The notes beneath the pieces are model-generated. The model searched no databases and was not told where the DNA came from. It saw nothing but the letters and a program-made list of their open reading frames with translations. From contig CACRSC010000010.1 of the NCBI GenBank assembly GCA_902651635.1, forward strand, positions 1,283,794 to 1,347,793: a DNA stretch of 64,000 nucleotides, written 5' to 3'. Origin of the DNA: Mastigamoeba balamuthi (taxonomy: Eukaryota > Evosea > Mastigamoebida > Mastigamoebidae). Of the stretch, positions 44,940-55,374 are shown piece by piece. Within the stretch, counting starts at the first letter, position 1; every line of letters starts with the position of its first letter. The position numbers and the translations under genes were made by a program.

Positions 44940-47900
44940 TCATCTCCCCTGGGGGTTGCGCCTCCTCGACTGCTCTGTCCTCTCCATGCTCCTGCGCTGC
45001 GCCGCCGGCCGCGAGGGCAGCGACGAGCGTTCTGGCTGAATGACGCCGGGCAGCTCCGGAACGCTGTCCTCCTCCTCGGCCGACTCCTGCGAGCTCGTCG
45101 GCGCCGCTCTCTGCACCGCCGCGAGAGCGTCCCTCCTCGCGGGCGCGCTCCACTTGTCCCTGCCCCTCTTCAGGAGGTCCTCTTCCTCCGTGCGGGGCCT
45201 CTGGGGCAGCTCGTCGGGCTGCGGGGCAGCGTTTCCACTGCTGCCGCCATCCCCCTCAGTGTCCGCAGCCGGCCGTTGCTGCTGTGACGCGATCGCGGCA
45301 GCTCCGTCCATCGTCAGCTGCTTGGGCAGGGCTGGCTGCAGCGTCACCAAGTACCTCGGCAGGCACTGCGACGCCTCGAACACCACGAGCTCGTGGTACC
45401 TCGCCTGCGAGAGGTCCATGCACGCCCAGTAGTTCACCTCGTTCTCGTCCCTCGGGTCGTCCGGTCGCACTGGCGCCTGCGCAGAGCGCGTGAGGGCGGG
45501 TGCCGGAGGTCTCACTGCCACTCACAAAGTGCGCGTCGTAGTTCTCGAAGTTCCCCTTGCCTCGCAGTACATCCATGTCAGACTCGATGACCGGGAACGC
45601 CGAGTAGAACGAGACCCAATTGAGCAGCAGCGCGCCCCTGAAGTACACGTCGTAGGCGTACTGCGCCTCGACGGCATTGTAGAGGCCCTTGCCGAAGAAC
45701 CCGTCGTCCGTGGAGGCCAGGTTGGCGAAGCCCGTACAGAAGAGGCTCGGCAGGGTCTTGGGACGGGTCCCGTGCCACATGAGCAGCAGGTTCACGTCGG
45801 GGTACTTCGCGTCGTGATATTTTCCCGTCATCTCCTGCACCCTCTCGGCGATGGGCTTGCGCACAGACGTCTCTATGGCGTCGGCCGCTGGCCAGTTGGG
45901 CCGGAAGACCGTCTGAGTGGACCTCTGCTGCAGCTGCTGCACTCGAGCCTCGAACAGGTTCTCGAGTGTGGGGCTGTAGACGATCTCCACCTGAGCGACG
46001 TCCATGCCGGGCACTGGACAGCGCTCGTAGGCCTCGAGGACCCGCTTGAAGTCCAACTCCCCGGCTCGGATGAGCTTGTACCCGTGGATGTCCTCGCGGA
46101 TCGATGGCCGCAGCTTCGGGTCGAACCCCCACGAGTGCACGTGCGACGTCTCGATGTTCGCCAGGATCCTCCTGTGGTACACGGCGTACGCGATGGTCCC
46201 GGCGACTGCGCACACCGCCACGAACCCGAAGGCGCCCAGCGAGGCCCCCAGCGTGACGCCGAGCTTCGAGTTTGTTGTGGAGATCTTGTCAACCGCGGAC
46301 GAGTTCTCCTTGACCTGGATTGTTATCACACCTGACAGAGCCTGGTCGTACATGTCGGTCACACCCACTGAGACACGCATGATGCCGGAGAAGCCCAGGG
46401 GAGGGTCTGCAACGAGCGCCGAGAGGAGGAGGTTGGCGTCCGCGATGGATATGTTATTCGCCGAGATGTGGTCTCCCGAGTTGAACGACTTCAGGGTGCT
46501 GGACAAAACGCGTCCGCCAGACACTCCGCTGATGCGCACGGAGACGGACACGTAGAGCGCTGGTGTGTGCACCGCTATTGCCCCAATGTGGCACGTGCTG
46601 TTCTCGATTATAGAGAGGTCCTGCGTTGCGTTGCTCAGAGCGATGGACGTCGCGACAGTGATTGTCAGCAACCGCGAGTAGGAGACCGAGTACGAGTCCG
46701 TGACAGTTAGCGTGACGTCAGTCGACCCCGCATATGATAAGTTATTGGGGAACCCGGAGAAAGACACCGTTGAGGTACTCTGGAATGACATCCACAAGGC
46801 ACCACTCCAAGAGGCCTGCACGGTCAGGGAGACATTATCCGAGTCCACGATGAGGTCCCAGGGAAGCGTTACGTTGAACTGCTTTCCCACGTAGGCTGTG
46901 GTGCTCAACCCAGACAGGTCGGATATCGAGGGTGCCAGATCGCCGAAGAGGACCAGTCCCAGTGTCCAGTGCTGAGACATCATTGTGGCCACTGCGTCTC
47001 CAATGTCGTCGCCATTCATGTCGCCCACACCGAGCACCTGCAGCAGCTCGGTGTCGTCCCATTCGGACAGGTAAGTAGCCTCAGTGCTTTGGTAGTTCCA
47101 CAGGCGGACGTTGACGTTGGTGGCGTTGCTCCTCCCAAAGACAACATACGCCTTGGACTGGCCGCTGACTGGCAAGATTATGTCTGAGACGCCGTCCCCG
47201 TTGAAGTCCGTTGTGCTGACTCCGTGGATGCTCTCGAGGTCTGATGATTGAATGTCGAACGAGCATGATGACGTTGATGACGTGTACGTACTCGGCCACG
47301 CCCCTGAGCGCCCGCAGATCGTGTGGGAAGAGCTTGAATACATATCGTATCCATTTGTCGAGACAGACAGCTGGTTGTTCCGCAACACAGTGACATCGTC
47401 GATGTTGTCGCCGTTCACGTCTGCTCCGCCAGAAACGTAGATATCCGCATAGAACCCACCGGGAGAGGTCATCGTAAATATGGTCGTTTGCAGTCCAGAT
47501 ACAGACAGCTGCTTGTCCGTAACCCACCCATTCCTCTGGCCGAACACAATGGTGACTCCGATCGGGTCCTTCACTGGGTTCCCGGTGGACTGCCCATTCG
47601 ACTTTGTGTGTCTCACAGAAACAACAAAGTCGTCAAAACCATCTGCATTTAGGTCGCCCACACCCTCCGCAAGCGTGTAGGAGCAGCATATCCGAACGCC
47701 AGTATGCACGGCCATTGTTGTGACGTCGATGCTCGAGGTTGCAATTGTTTTGCTGCCCCAAACCAGATAGACAGCCCCATTAGAAGTAAGCAGTATGTCC
47801 GACATTCCGTCCCCATTGAAGTCGCCTGCAGCTCCCAGCGAGTCTGGTACGATACCCACAATACTGCCAGTCCTCTGTGGCGGGCTACTCCAGTTGCCTC

Positions 47901-49850
47901 CGAAAAACAATGTGGCCCCTGGGCAGTTGGCATTCGATGCGACGAAGTCACCGAACGCGTCTCCATCGATGTCGCTGACCCATTTGACAATCTCTCCCAG
48001 ACCACACCCAGTGGCACCCTCGACGCTCTGCACGTATTGCGGTCCGTTCCGCTTGCGTCCGAGCATCACATCGATTCTACCGGACCATGGCCTCTTGAAC
48101 CTGGTCGAGCCTGGTGTTCCAGTGATGATGTCCGCCAGCTCATCTCCGTTGATGTCTCCTGTCTGCACAACCGAGGAGGAAACCAGCTGCTGGCCTACGA
48201 CCCAGCAGCCCGCACTGCTTTCGAGCGAGTCGATGTCGATAACAAACCAGGGCCACTGGTGTCTGTTGCCGTAGAGAATGTAGAGGAACGACGACATCTG
48301 AGATGTGGTGCTGTAGTAGAGCACAGTCATGGCGAGGTCGACAATTCCGTCCCCGTTGACGTCGCCAACACCCCTCAGCTCCGCTTGCACTGTCGTGTTG
48401 TCCACAGACGAGAATCCAATGTCGGTGGGGTACTTGCGCAGCCTGAATCCATCCGACCCCTTCAGGCCAGTTATGTTGACCGCGTTTTCCCAGCTGCTCC
48501 TTCCGAACACCAGGTAGCTCGTCCACTGGCTACCCGAGATGGCGATATCTGTGACAGAGTCCCCATTGACGTCTCCAGCGCTCCTGATGTCCGTGACCGA
48601 CGTGTTGAGGTCGTGCAGACTAAGTGCTGTGGCGTTGGCTCCCAGGACGAGGTCGCTCAATGAGATGGAGCTTGGAAGGCTGTGGTTCCTGCCGAAGACA
48701 ATGTAGGCCCTCCCCGGATTCTTGCTGGTCGTTGCGATCCCCAGGTCTGTGAGCCCGTCGTTGTTAACATCACCCAGGCCAGAGATCTCCACCTCCTGGG
48801 CGTCCGAGGTCACCACCATCAGGGTCGGAGTGTTCCAGGGCGAGTCCCACTGAGACTGGCCGAGCACCAAGACAGTTCTGGACCCATAGGCGGTCGCGAT
48901 GTCGTCGAAGGCATCGCCGTTGAAGTCCCCTATTACATCGACCGACGACACTGAGTACGACAACCACATACTCCCAGATTGCACCGACAGAGCCCCAGTT
49001 GTGTTGCCGAACGCTATGGCGAGCATGCCGCCCTGCAGGCCAACAACGTCATCGACGCGGTCCCCGTTGACGTCCCCTGCGCCGTACGCCATGAACTCAC
49101 CGAGCCCCAGCCCTTGGCTCTGGGCCTCAAGTGTCGTAGCTCCGGTCCAGTGCCTTCCGAAGACCACGGAGGTGCTGTGGCCACCCCACATGGAGCCGCA
49201 GGAGACGGCGACGTCGTCGATGCCGTCCTTGTTGAAGTCTCCCGCCGTCAGGCGCCCCTGTGTGCTGCAGTCGCTCGACATCCCGACGATGGCAAAGCCG
49301 TTTGTCCCATCGATATCGGAGATGCGGCCGACGATGCCACTGCGGCCGCCGAACAGCACGTAGGCTGCAACCTGGTGCGCTGCCTGGTACTGGTAGCTGG
49401 GAGCCCACTCGACGGCCCAGGCGACCACGACCACGTCGGAGAAGCCGTCGCCGTTCAGGTCCGCGCCAACGGCATTGCCGAGCATGTGGTACCTGAGGAG
49501 GAGCCACCCCCAGCTCAGCGGCACCTGCTGGCTCGAGTCGTCTGGCCCTGTGGGATCCGATACCGAGGGCATGAACTTGACTGTGGTGGGCCAGCGCGCT
49601 TTCGAGGTCAGACTCGGCAACGACTAGAGGGATTGGTGAGATGGGCGGGTTTCATGCGCTTGCGAGAGTGCTGACTGTGCAGTCGACGTTCGTGCTGGAG
49701 CTGGTAGTCTCGGCTCCGGCTGCTCGAACAAGCAATCTGCAAATAAAACGGGCTTGAGATTGGTTTATGTGCTTGGCACTCGGACACTAGGGCACTGAGC
49801 AGAGCCCAGGCAAGGGCAAGGCGAGTGACGAGCTGTCCTGGCAGCGCCAT
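44940..49850 (-). CDS. FG-GAP receptor with cytoplasmic PARP catalytic domain
   Basis: The signal peptide exon starts at 49850 (MALPGQLVTRLALAWALL). The exact splicing between it and the main exon (about 49609-45526) is uncertain. The last exon is 45476-44940, joined by a 49-nt phase-0 intron. The ectodomain has about 14 FG-GAP blades (GDFNGDAFDDIAT, GDVNNDGLTDLGI, GDINGDELADIIT and so on), then a cadherin-like domain (LWMSFQSTSTVSFSGFPNN) and another beta domain. A transmembrane helix follows (GAFGFVAVCAVAGTIAYAV). The cytoplasmic part holds a PARP catalytic domain: LLMWHGTRPKTLPSLFCTGF, GFFGKGLYNAVEAQYAYDVY and HELVVFEASQCLPRYLV. The His, Tyr and Glu of the PARP H-Y-E triad are all present, so it could make poly(ADP-ribose). 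A charged Ser/Arg-rich tail ends the protein. Ligand binding outside and ADP-ribosylation inside are inferred. It lies tail to head with its PARP-less paralogue. Confidence 0.82.
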
Positions 49851-50739
49851 TCGAGAAAGGACCGAGGAGGTCTTATTTTGGCGTAAGTTATGACCAGATG
49901 AGAGACAAAAATAGAAAGGCTTTGAGATAATATCGTCGTCAGACCCACGGTCGAGATAGAGACGAGTCTTGGAGAGGGGGTCTGCTCCGGCGCAATACAG
50001 GCGCACGCTCGGGAATTCTTCTAAACGAGGTGGCTGAAGGCCAACGCGCGGCTGTTTCGCACAGCAGATCCCTTCGCGAGAAGGTACTGACGCCGTTGGT
50101 CTCATTGTGAGCGTCCGAGCAGAGGATCATAAGCGCCCTTCGCAGAGGCTTCACTCCGTCGCAGCACTGGATGTGATGCTGAGAGAACAGGAGACGCAGG
50201 ACCATCCCGGCGGAAACTGTTGTTTTTATCGATTTTCCTTACATACAAGCAAGCAAATATGGCGTGAGAAGTGGCTGGCTACAGCCGCCGTGAAGTGACG
50301 CCGACGTGTACTGCCGCTGGTGCAACGGTGGATCACTGGCCGCGCACGCCTCACTCCGAGTGAAGCGGCAGAACATTGCCGATAGACCTGGGCGGCGGAT
50401 CTTTGTTCACTCTTTGCGGCAGTCGCCCGCTCGTTTCTGCGTTTTCTGACCTCGTCTCCTACAGGAAAACGGGACATTTTCCCAAATCACGAGGCACGGC
50501 GGATTCGCTGGCAACGCCGCGGCTGCACACTCGGCGAGGGTTCACAGCAATTGACCAGAGTGTTCTCTTAACCGCCCCAGTGCTTCCATGCGCGATTCCG
50601 CATCCGCGCCCTGCAGGGCGGGCGGCTCTCGAGATATTTCCTCAGAGCTCCCTGCATTGAACCGGACAAGCCGCTCAGATAACCTCACAGACCCCAACCG
50701 TCACCGCTGCACCCAGACCCCCCGCCCCACTTTCCCTCG
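49851..50739. promoter_or_regulatory. Divergent intergenic region
   Basis: 890 bp lie between the PARP receptor (minus) and the SH3 gene (plus), so both promoters are here. A part near 49870-49920 is AT-richer. No convincing reading frame or RNA gene is seen. Confidence 0.4.
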
Positions 50740-51045
50740 ATGGAGATTGTCAAGAGCCTCATGCGCAGCCCCAGCCCGCGGATGCCCAGCATTCTGCACA
50801 GCCCACGCAAGAAGCGGGCCGCCTCGGACGCAGCGCTGCCAGCGGTGGGCACCGTCTGCTGCGCCACGTGGGACTACAGCCCGGAGACCGACGTCGAGCT
50901 CGAGCTGCGCAAGGGCGACGCCGTCGTCGTCGTGCAGAAGTCCGAGAGCGGCTGGTGGTACGCCATGAAGGGCAACAAGGGCGGCTACGTCCCAGGCTCG
51001 TACCTCCGCCAGCTGCGCCCCGGGTCGCTGCCCAATTCCCCCTGA
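50740..51045 (+). CDS. Small SH3-domain protein
   Basis: A single-exon 101-residue protein. After a basic, Ser/Pro-rich start (SPSPRMPSILHSPRKKR) comes one complete SH3 domain: CCATWDYSPETDVELELRKG (ALYDY equivalent with the acidic RT loop), VVVQKSESGWWYAMKGNKG (the WW pair) and GYVPGSYLRQL (the PxxY end). All core ligand-binding aromatics are present. It is likely to be an adaptor that binds PxxP peptides, perhaps in actin or endocytic signalling. The start is the only ATG before the domain in this frame. Confidence 0.85.
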   Translation: MEIVKSLMRSPSPRMPSILHSPRKKRAASDAALPAVGTVCCATWDYSPETDVELELRKGDAVVVVQKSESGWWYAMKGNKGGYVPGSYLRQLRPGSLPNSP

Positions 51046-51987
51046 GGCCCCCCGAGCCGCGTGCCCTTCGGCCCTGCCCTCTCTGCTGTCTTACTTTTTT
51101 TTCTTCCGAGAGTGTAAACACGCGTCCCCTCACATACATTTGCTGCTTTGGGCGTTTCTGCCGCCTTCCCCAGCGCGCGGTTCGCCGAGAGAAACCAGGT
51201 CAGGGCGTGGGGGACTCGATCCTGGTCTCACCCGGGGGACTGAGGGCCTCTGTCCCGGTGCAGGAGCGCCTTGTGTGCGACCGAGCGCAGAGATTGGGCC
51301 GGCGAAGAGATCGCTCTGCTCCAAGATCAACGCGGTGTCCCTCCTCGAGGTGTGTTGGCGGAGCTCCCGGCCGCCCACGATCCAATGCGTCCTTGGACTT
51401 GGGTTTCGCCGAGTGCTGCCTCCCCTGCGCCCAAAGAGACGGAACGCTGCGGCAGTAGTCCGTTTTCAAGGCTTCCGTCTTGATCGATCATTCTGCTGTG
51501 CGGTTGGTGTGTTCTTAGGACTTCGGTGTCAGGGACCCTCGCATAAGCGCGCGGACCCGGGGAGAGTGCAAATGCCAGTAGCTGCATTGAAACAGAGTGA
51601 GGTGTGCGGAGACGGCAAACGCGTAGATTCCCTTCCGACTTGTGCTCCAGATACGCCCCTATTGCTTCTGTCGTGGTTTCAGTCCCCGTTTTTTCTGGTG
51701 TGATTTCGTGCAGTGGGGGACCAGTGGTCAAATTTGAAACTGAAATTGCAACAAACGGATTATTACTTCAGTACCGAGCTCTACTGCGATCCTGGAGCGC
51801 GAGATGAACGAGGCTCTGTTGTGCCTAAGCCCGCAACAGGACACACATGTGAACTCTGTTTCGAGTTTGGAAAAGGGACTCGGTCAGATTCTCAGGTTCT
51901 AGAACCGGTGCTACCAGTATAAAACCGACTGTGCGTATCCCAGTCATTCATTGTTGTGCAGTTTCCAGTCAGTCAAACCTCGTGCTA
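51046..51987. other. Intergenic region
   Basis: About 940 bp between two plus-strand genes. Several open frames occur with Arg/Pro-rich or low-complexity composition but no domain. The right end, from about 51740, is AT-richer and precedes the PLAC8 gene, so it may hold that promoter. Confidence 0.5.
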
Positions 51988-52453
51988 ATGTCGAACCAGT
52001 GGAGCACCGGCATCTGCAGCTGCGAGAGCCCCCAGAACTGTGCGTCTCAGCCCACCCTGAGCCGCGAAGGCGCGAACTGCCTCTCTAAGTCATGGTGCTC
52101 GCCCCCTGCCCAGGTTTCTATGCGTGGTTCTGCACCGGCTGCGCAAAGGCCTCGTCAAAGGAGAAGTTCGACGGCTCCAACTGGATCCTCAACTACCTGT
52201 GCCAGTCCAACACCGCCATCCGCAACGAGATGCGCGCAGCCTACGACATCGAGGTGCGCAACAAGCCCCCACCCATTGCCGATGGTTTGCCGGCATCTAC
52301 CTCGCTCGTGGTCCTCACAACCGCCCGCCTTTGCAGGGGAGCTGCGCCTCGGACATCGCGTGGACCATCTGCTGCCCGTGCTGCTCCGTCGCGCAGCAGC
52401 TCAACGAGGTCGAGCACAGGGGGCGCGTGAAGACCGTGTTGATGGACAAGTGA
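51988..52453 (+). CDS. PLAC8 family protein
   Basis: Three exons, 51988-52039, 52114-52253 and 52337-52453, give 102 residues. The first junction restores a Cys codon (QN-C-FYAWFC), which supports the model. The protein has GICSCESPQNCFYAWFCTGC at the start, a middle helix (FDGSNWILNYLC) and the Cys-rich core IAWTICCPCCSVAQQLNEVE. CCPxC followed by QxxNEVE is the PLAC8/FCR1/cornifelin signature. Members sit at membranes and act in cell size control, heavy-metal export or lipid-droplet biology. It is among the shortest complete forms of the family. Confidence 0.9.
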
Positions 52454-52650
52454 GAGAGGCACCCCGCGTGACCAATCAACCACCCCGGGGCCCCCTTCTG
52501 TGCGAGAGCTGAGCCACTGTCGAAACGAGGATACACAAATTCTGAGAAAAAGAATGAAGCCCCTTAACCACTTCGTTTGAGCAAAATAATACCTTTCCTT
52601 GGGCTTCGTTAGAACGCACAAGAGTCCCGGGAGGGGTCGTCCGGAGCTGC

Positions 52651-55104
52651 CTAGAAGAGGGAGAGCGTGTTGAGCATGGAGCACAGCTTCAGGGTCGCGA
52701 CGTCGAGGCGGTCCTGGTACACGAGGAACTTGGAGAAGGCGGCCTTCTCCTCCTCCGTCAGCGACGACAGCGCCTCGACGTCCCTCATGCCGTGGCCGTA
52801 GGCCTCGACGCCGCGCTCCTCCTCGACCTTGGCCACGAGGCCCTGGACCCTGGCGTACTCGGCGGCGTACCTGAGCCGCAGGTTCAGCAGCGCGCGGTGC
52901 ACCTCGTCGGTGACGCGGTTCAGCGCCTCGGGGTAGTCGACAGTCCACAGGTAGATGATGTCCTTGGGCTCGCGCATGGCGCTCTTGGGCACCTCCTGCA
53001 CGCGCACGTAGCCCTCCTGCATCATCGTGTAGACCAGCAGGCGCACGGGCTTGGCCAGCATCATCGCGTAGTCCGAGATCTGCTTGAGGTCGAGGAACTT
53101 CTTGCTGATCAGCATGCGGAACACGCGCAGGCCCCCGCGCCCGAACTTCTCGTTGACGACGCTCTCCACGGCCCTCTGCTTCAGCTTCGCCGTCATGTTG
53201 TCGATGTCTGCGAGGGCGAGCGGTGAGGTGCGGCTGCGGCCGAGGCGCTCGCGCACTGAGGGCGTAGAGCGACGTCGTGTGCTCCGAGCGGCGCTGCGAG
53301 ATGAACTCGACCTTGTCCCTGCACATGACGCCCAGGAAGTTCTGCAGCTTGCCGGGGTCGATCTTGCTCAGCTCCGCGTTGGTGCTCCTGTGGCACTCGT
53401 CCAGCAGCGCCTTGAACTCGACAGACTCGGCTGTGGGCAAAAAAAAACACCCCCAAAGGCGTCAGAACCACCCAGGCAGAGGCTCTCTGCTGCACACCTC
53501 CCTCGCGCGTGAGGCGCAGCATGATCTTCACGATCTCGCAGGCCACGGGGCTGATCTTCTCGGCCACCAGCGCGAGGCACGCCTTCTCCCTGTCCTCGTG
53601 CACAAACTGCGCGTAGTTGATCGTCCACAGCGCGCTCATCTCGTCCGTCGCGGACCCCGAGACGGCAGCGGCCGGCTGGCCCTCGGCGGCGGCGGCGGCC
53701 TCCCTCTGCCTCTGCGCCTCGAGGCCGCTCAGGTCCAGCGTGCCCTGGAACGGCGCCGGGGCCTTGGGGCCCTCGTCGTCGTCGCGCATCCGCTCGTCCG
53801 CGTCCTCGCGCTCGGGCCGCTCCTCGGCGGCGCGCACGGCAGCGACGTCGTAGCCGGCGATCAGCGCCAGCTCGCCCATGAGGTCGCCGCCCTCGTCGGC
53901 GTGCCGCGAGCGCTTGGACGCGCGCGAGTGCGACTCGTCGTCGCCGCTGGCGTCCTCGGCGGCGTCCTTGGCCGACTTGCGCCCGCGCTTCTTGGGCGTC
54001 GACGCGCTGCTGCTGCTGCCGCCGCGCCCGCGCCCGCGCTTGGGCTTGGGCGCGCGCTCCTCCTCGCTGTCCGAGTCGTTGCGGCCGCGCTTCGACGACG
54101 CGCGGGGCTTCTCCGCGGGCGCCGCAGCGGCAGCAGGGTGAGGCGGAGGCATGTCGGCGAGCGCGAACGCGGCGTTGCTGTCAGCGGGCGCGGGCGAGGA
54201 CTCGGGAGCCGCGGCCGCCTGGGGGGCCGGAGAGGCCGCCGTGTCCGCGGCGGGCTTGTCTGCGGCGCCCCGGGAGCGGACAATGTACCGCGAGGTCGCC
54301 AGGGCCCTCACGGCACGCTGGGACGGGCCACAGAGGAGAGAGAGGTGTGTCAGGCACCCATACGCCCGCCACGACTTTGTGTTTTCGCAGAAAATCAATT
54401 GATTCCGTCAATCGGTTCTGCTGTTTTTGCCTGGCGCGTTTCTTGGCGCGAGATGACGCATTCGCGCGAAAAATCCGCGCGGATAACAGGAACACGCAGA
54501 CCCGCACAACGTTGCGCCTGGGGGTGGGGGAGACGAGACACGGCATCTTTGGCCAACGCCGATTATTTTCCACGGCGCTGACATTATTTCGGCCAGAGAA
54601 ACGAATCTTGGAACGCTCTCGTGACGTGGCGGCGCGCAGAGGGCGGCGGGAGAGAGGGGGACGGAGGCCAACCTTGATGTTCTCCCTGTCGCGCGCGTCG
54701 AACGCGTGGCCGTACCGCGCGAGCCACGCCGGCGCCGCCTCGATGACGTCATTGACCGACGCGCTGCCGCGGGCGCAGAGGACGTCGACGACGATCTCCG
54801 CGTGGCGGCCGAGGGCCTCGCCTGCGCGCGCGGCCAGGGCGGGCAGCTGGAGCCTGCGGAGGGCGGCGTCGGCGTCGAGCTCGTAGGCGACGGCGGCGCC
54901 GGCGGCGACGGCTCTGGCGACGCCGTGGTCGAGAAGCGTCGCGACGCAGCGGCGGGCGGCGGCGGCGTCGAGGCCGGCGCCGTCGCGGAGCTGGGCGAGG
55001 GACTGGCGGCCGTGGCGCGAGAGGTGCGAGGCGACGCGCTCGCAGAGGTCGCCAAAGTGCTCGCGCACGACCGCCTGGACGAGCTGCGCCTTGAGGTCGC
55101 TCAT
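52651..55104 (-). CDS. POLR3C: RNA polymerase III subunit RPC3 (POLR3C/RPC82)
   Basis: Four exons, 55104-54673, 54317-53498, 53430-53257 and 53207-52651, total 1983 nt and 660 residues, all in phase. The N-terminus is a winged helix typical of RPC62 (VVREHFGDLCERVASHL, QLRDGAGLDAAAARRCVATL). A long low-complexity linker rich in Ala, Glu, Lys and Arg (KRGRNDSDSEEERAPKPKRG) follows. Further winged helices are ALWTINYAQFVHEDREKACL and FRMLISKKFLDLKQISDYAM. The C-terminal RVQEVPKSAMREPKDIIYLW and ALLNLRLRYAAEY are strong matches to POLR3C. The subunit belongs to the RPC3-RPC6-RPC7 subcomplex that helps Pol III open promoters of tRNA and 5S genes. The charged linker is longer than in human POLR3C (534 residues). 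Confidence 0.92.
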
Positions 55105-55374
55105 TGTTCTGTGTGAATCTCCTCGGTATCTCGAGAAGATATCCGGAGATACGAGCATCAAGTTCGGCCCTCTCCGCTTGACAACGTGGCAATGGATGCC
55201 GCCTTTCCGGATTGTCGCCAAACATAAAAGAAGGAACGGGCAGAAACACGCAGGAAAGATACTATTCTATTCCGGAGATACGCGTATCTATCTATCACAA
55301 CCCCTCGTGAGAATCTCGGGCGGGAAAAAAGAGTACAAGTGAGTGTTGAAGCGTTAACGAACTTCGCGTCATCG
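55105..55374. promoter_or_regulatory. Bidirectional promoter of POLR3C and the RRM gene
   Basis: The two start codons lie 270 bp apart on opposite strands. The interval is AT-richer than its flanks and carries the repeated words AGATATCCGGAGATACG (55137-55153) and CCGGAGATACGCGTATC (55273-55289), arranged about 135 bp apart. Similar words occur in other non-coding parts of the window. A regulatory role is inferred only. Confidence 0.5.
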
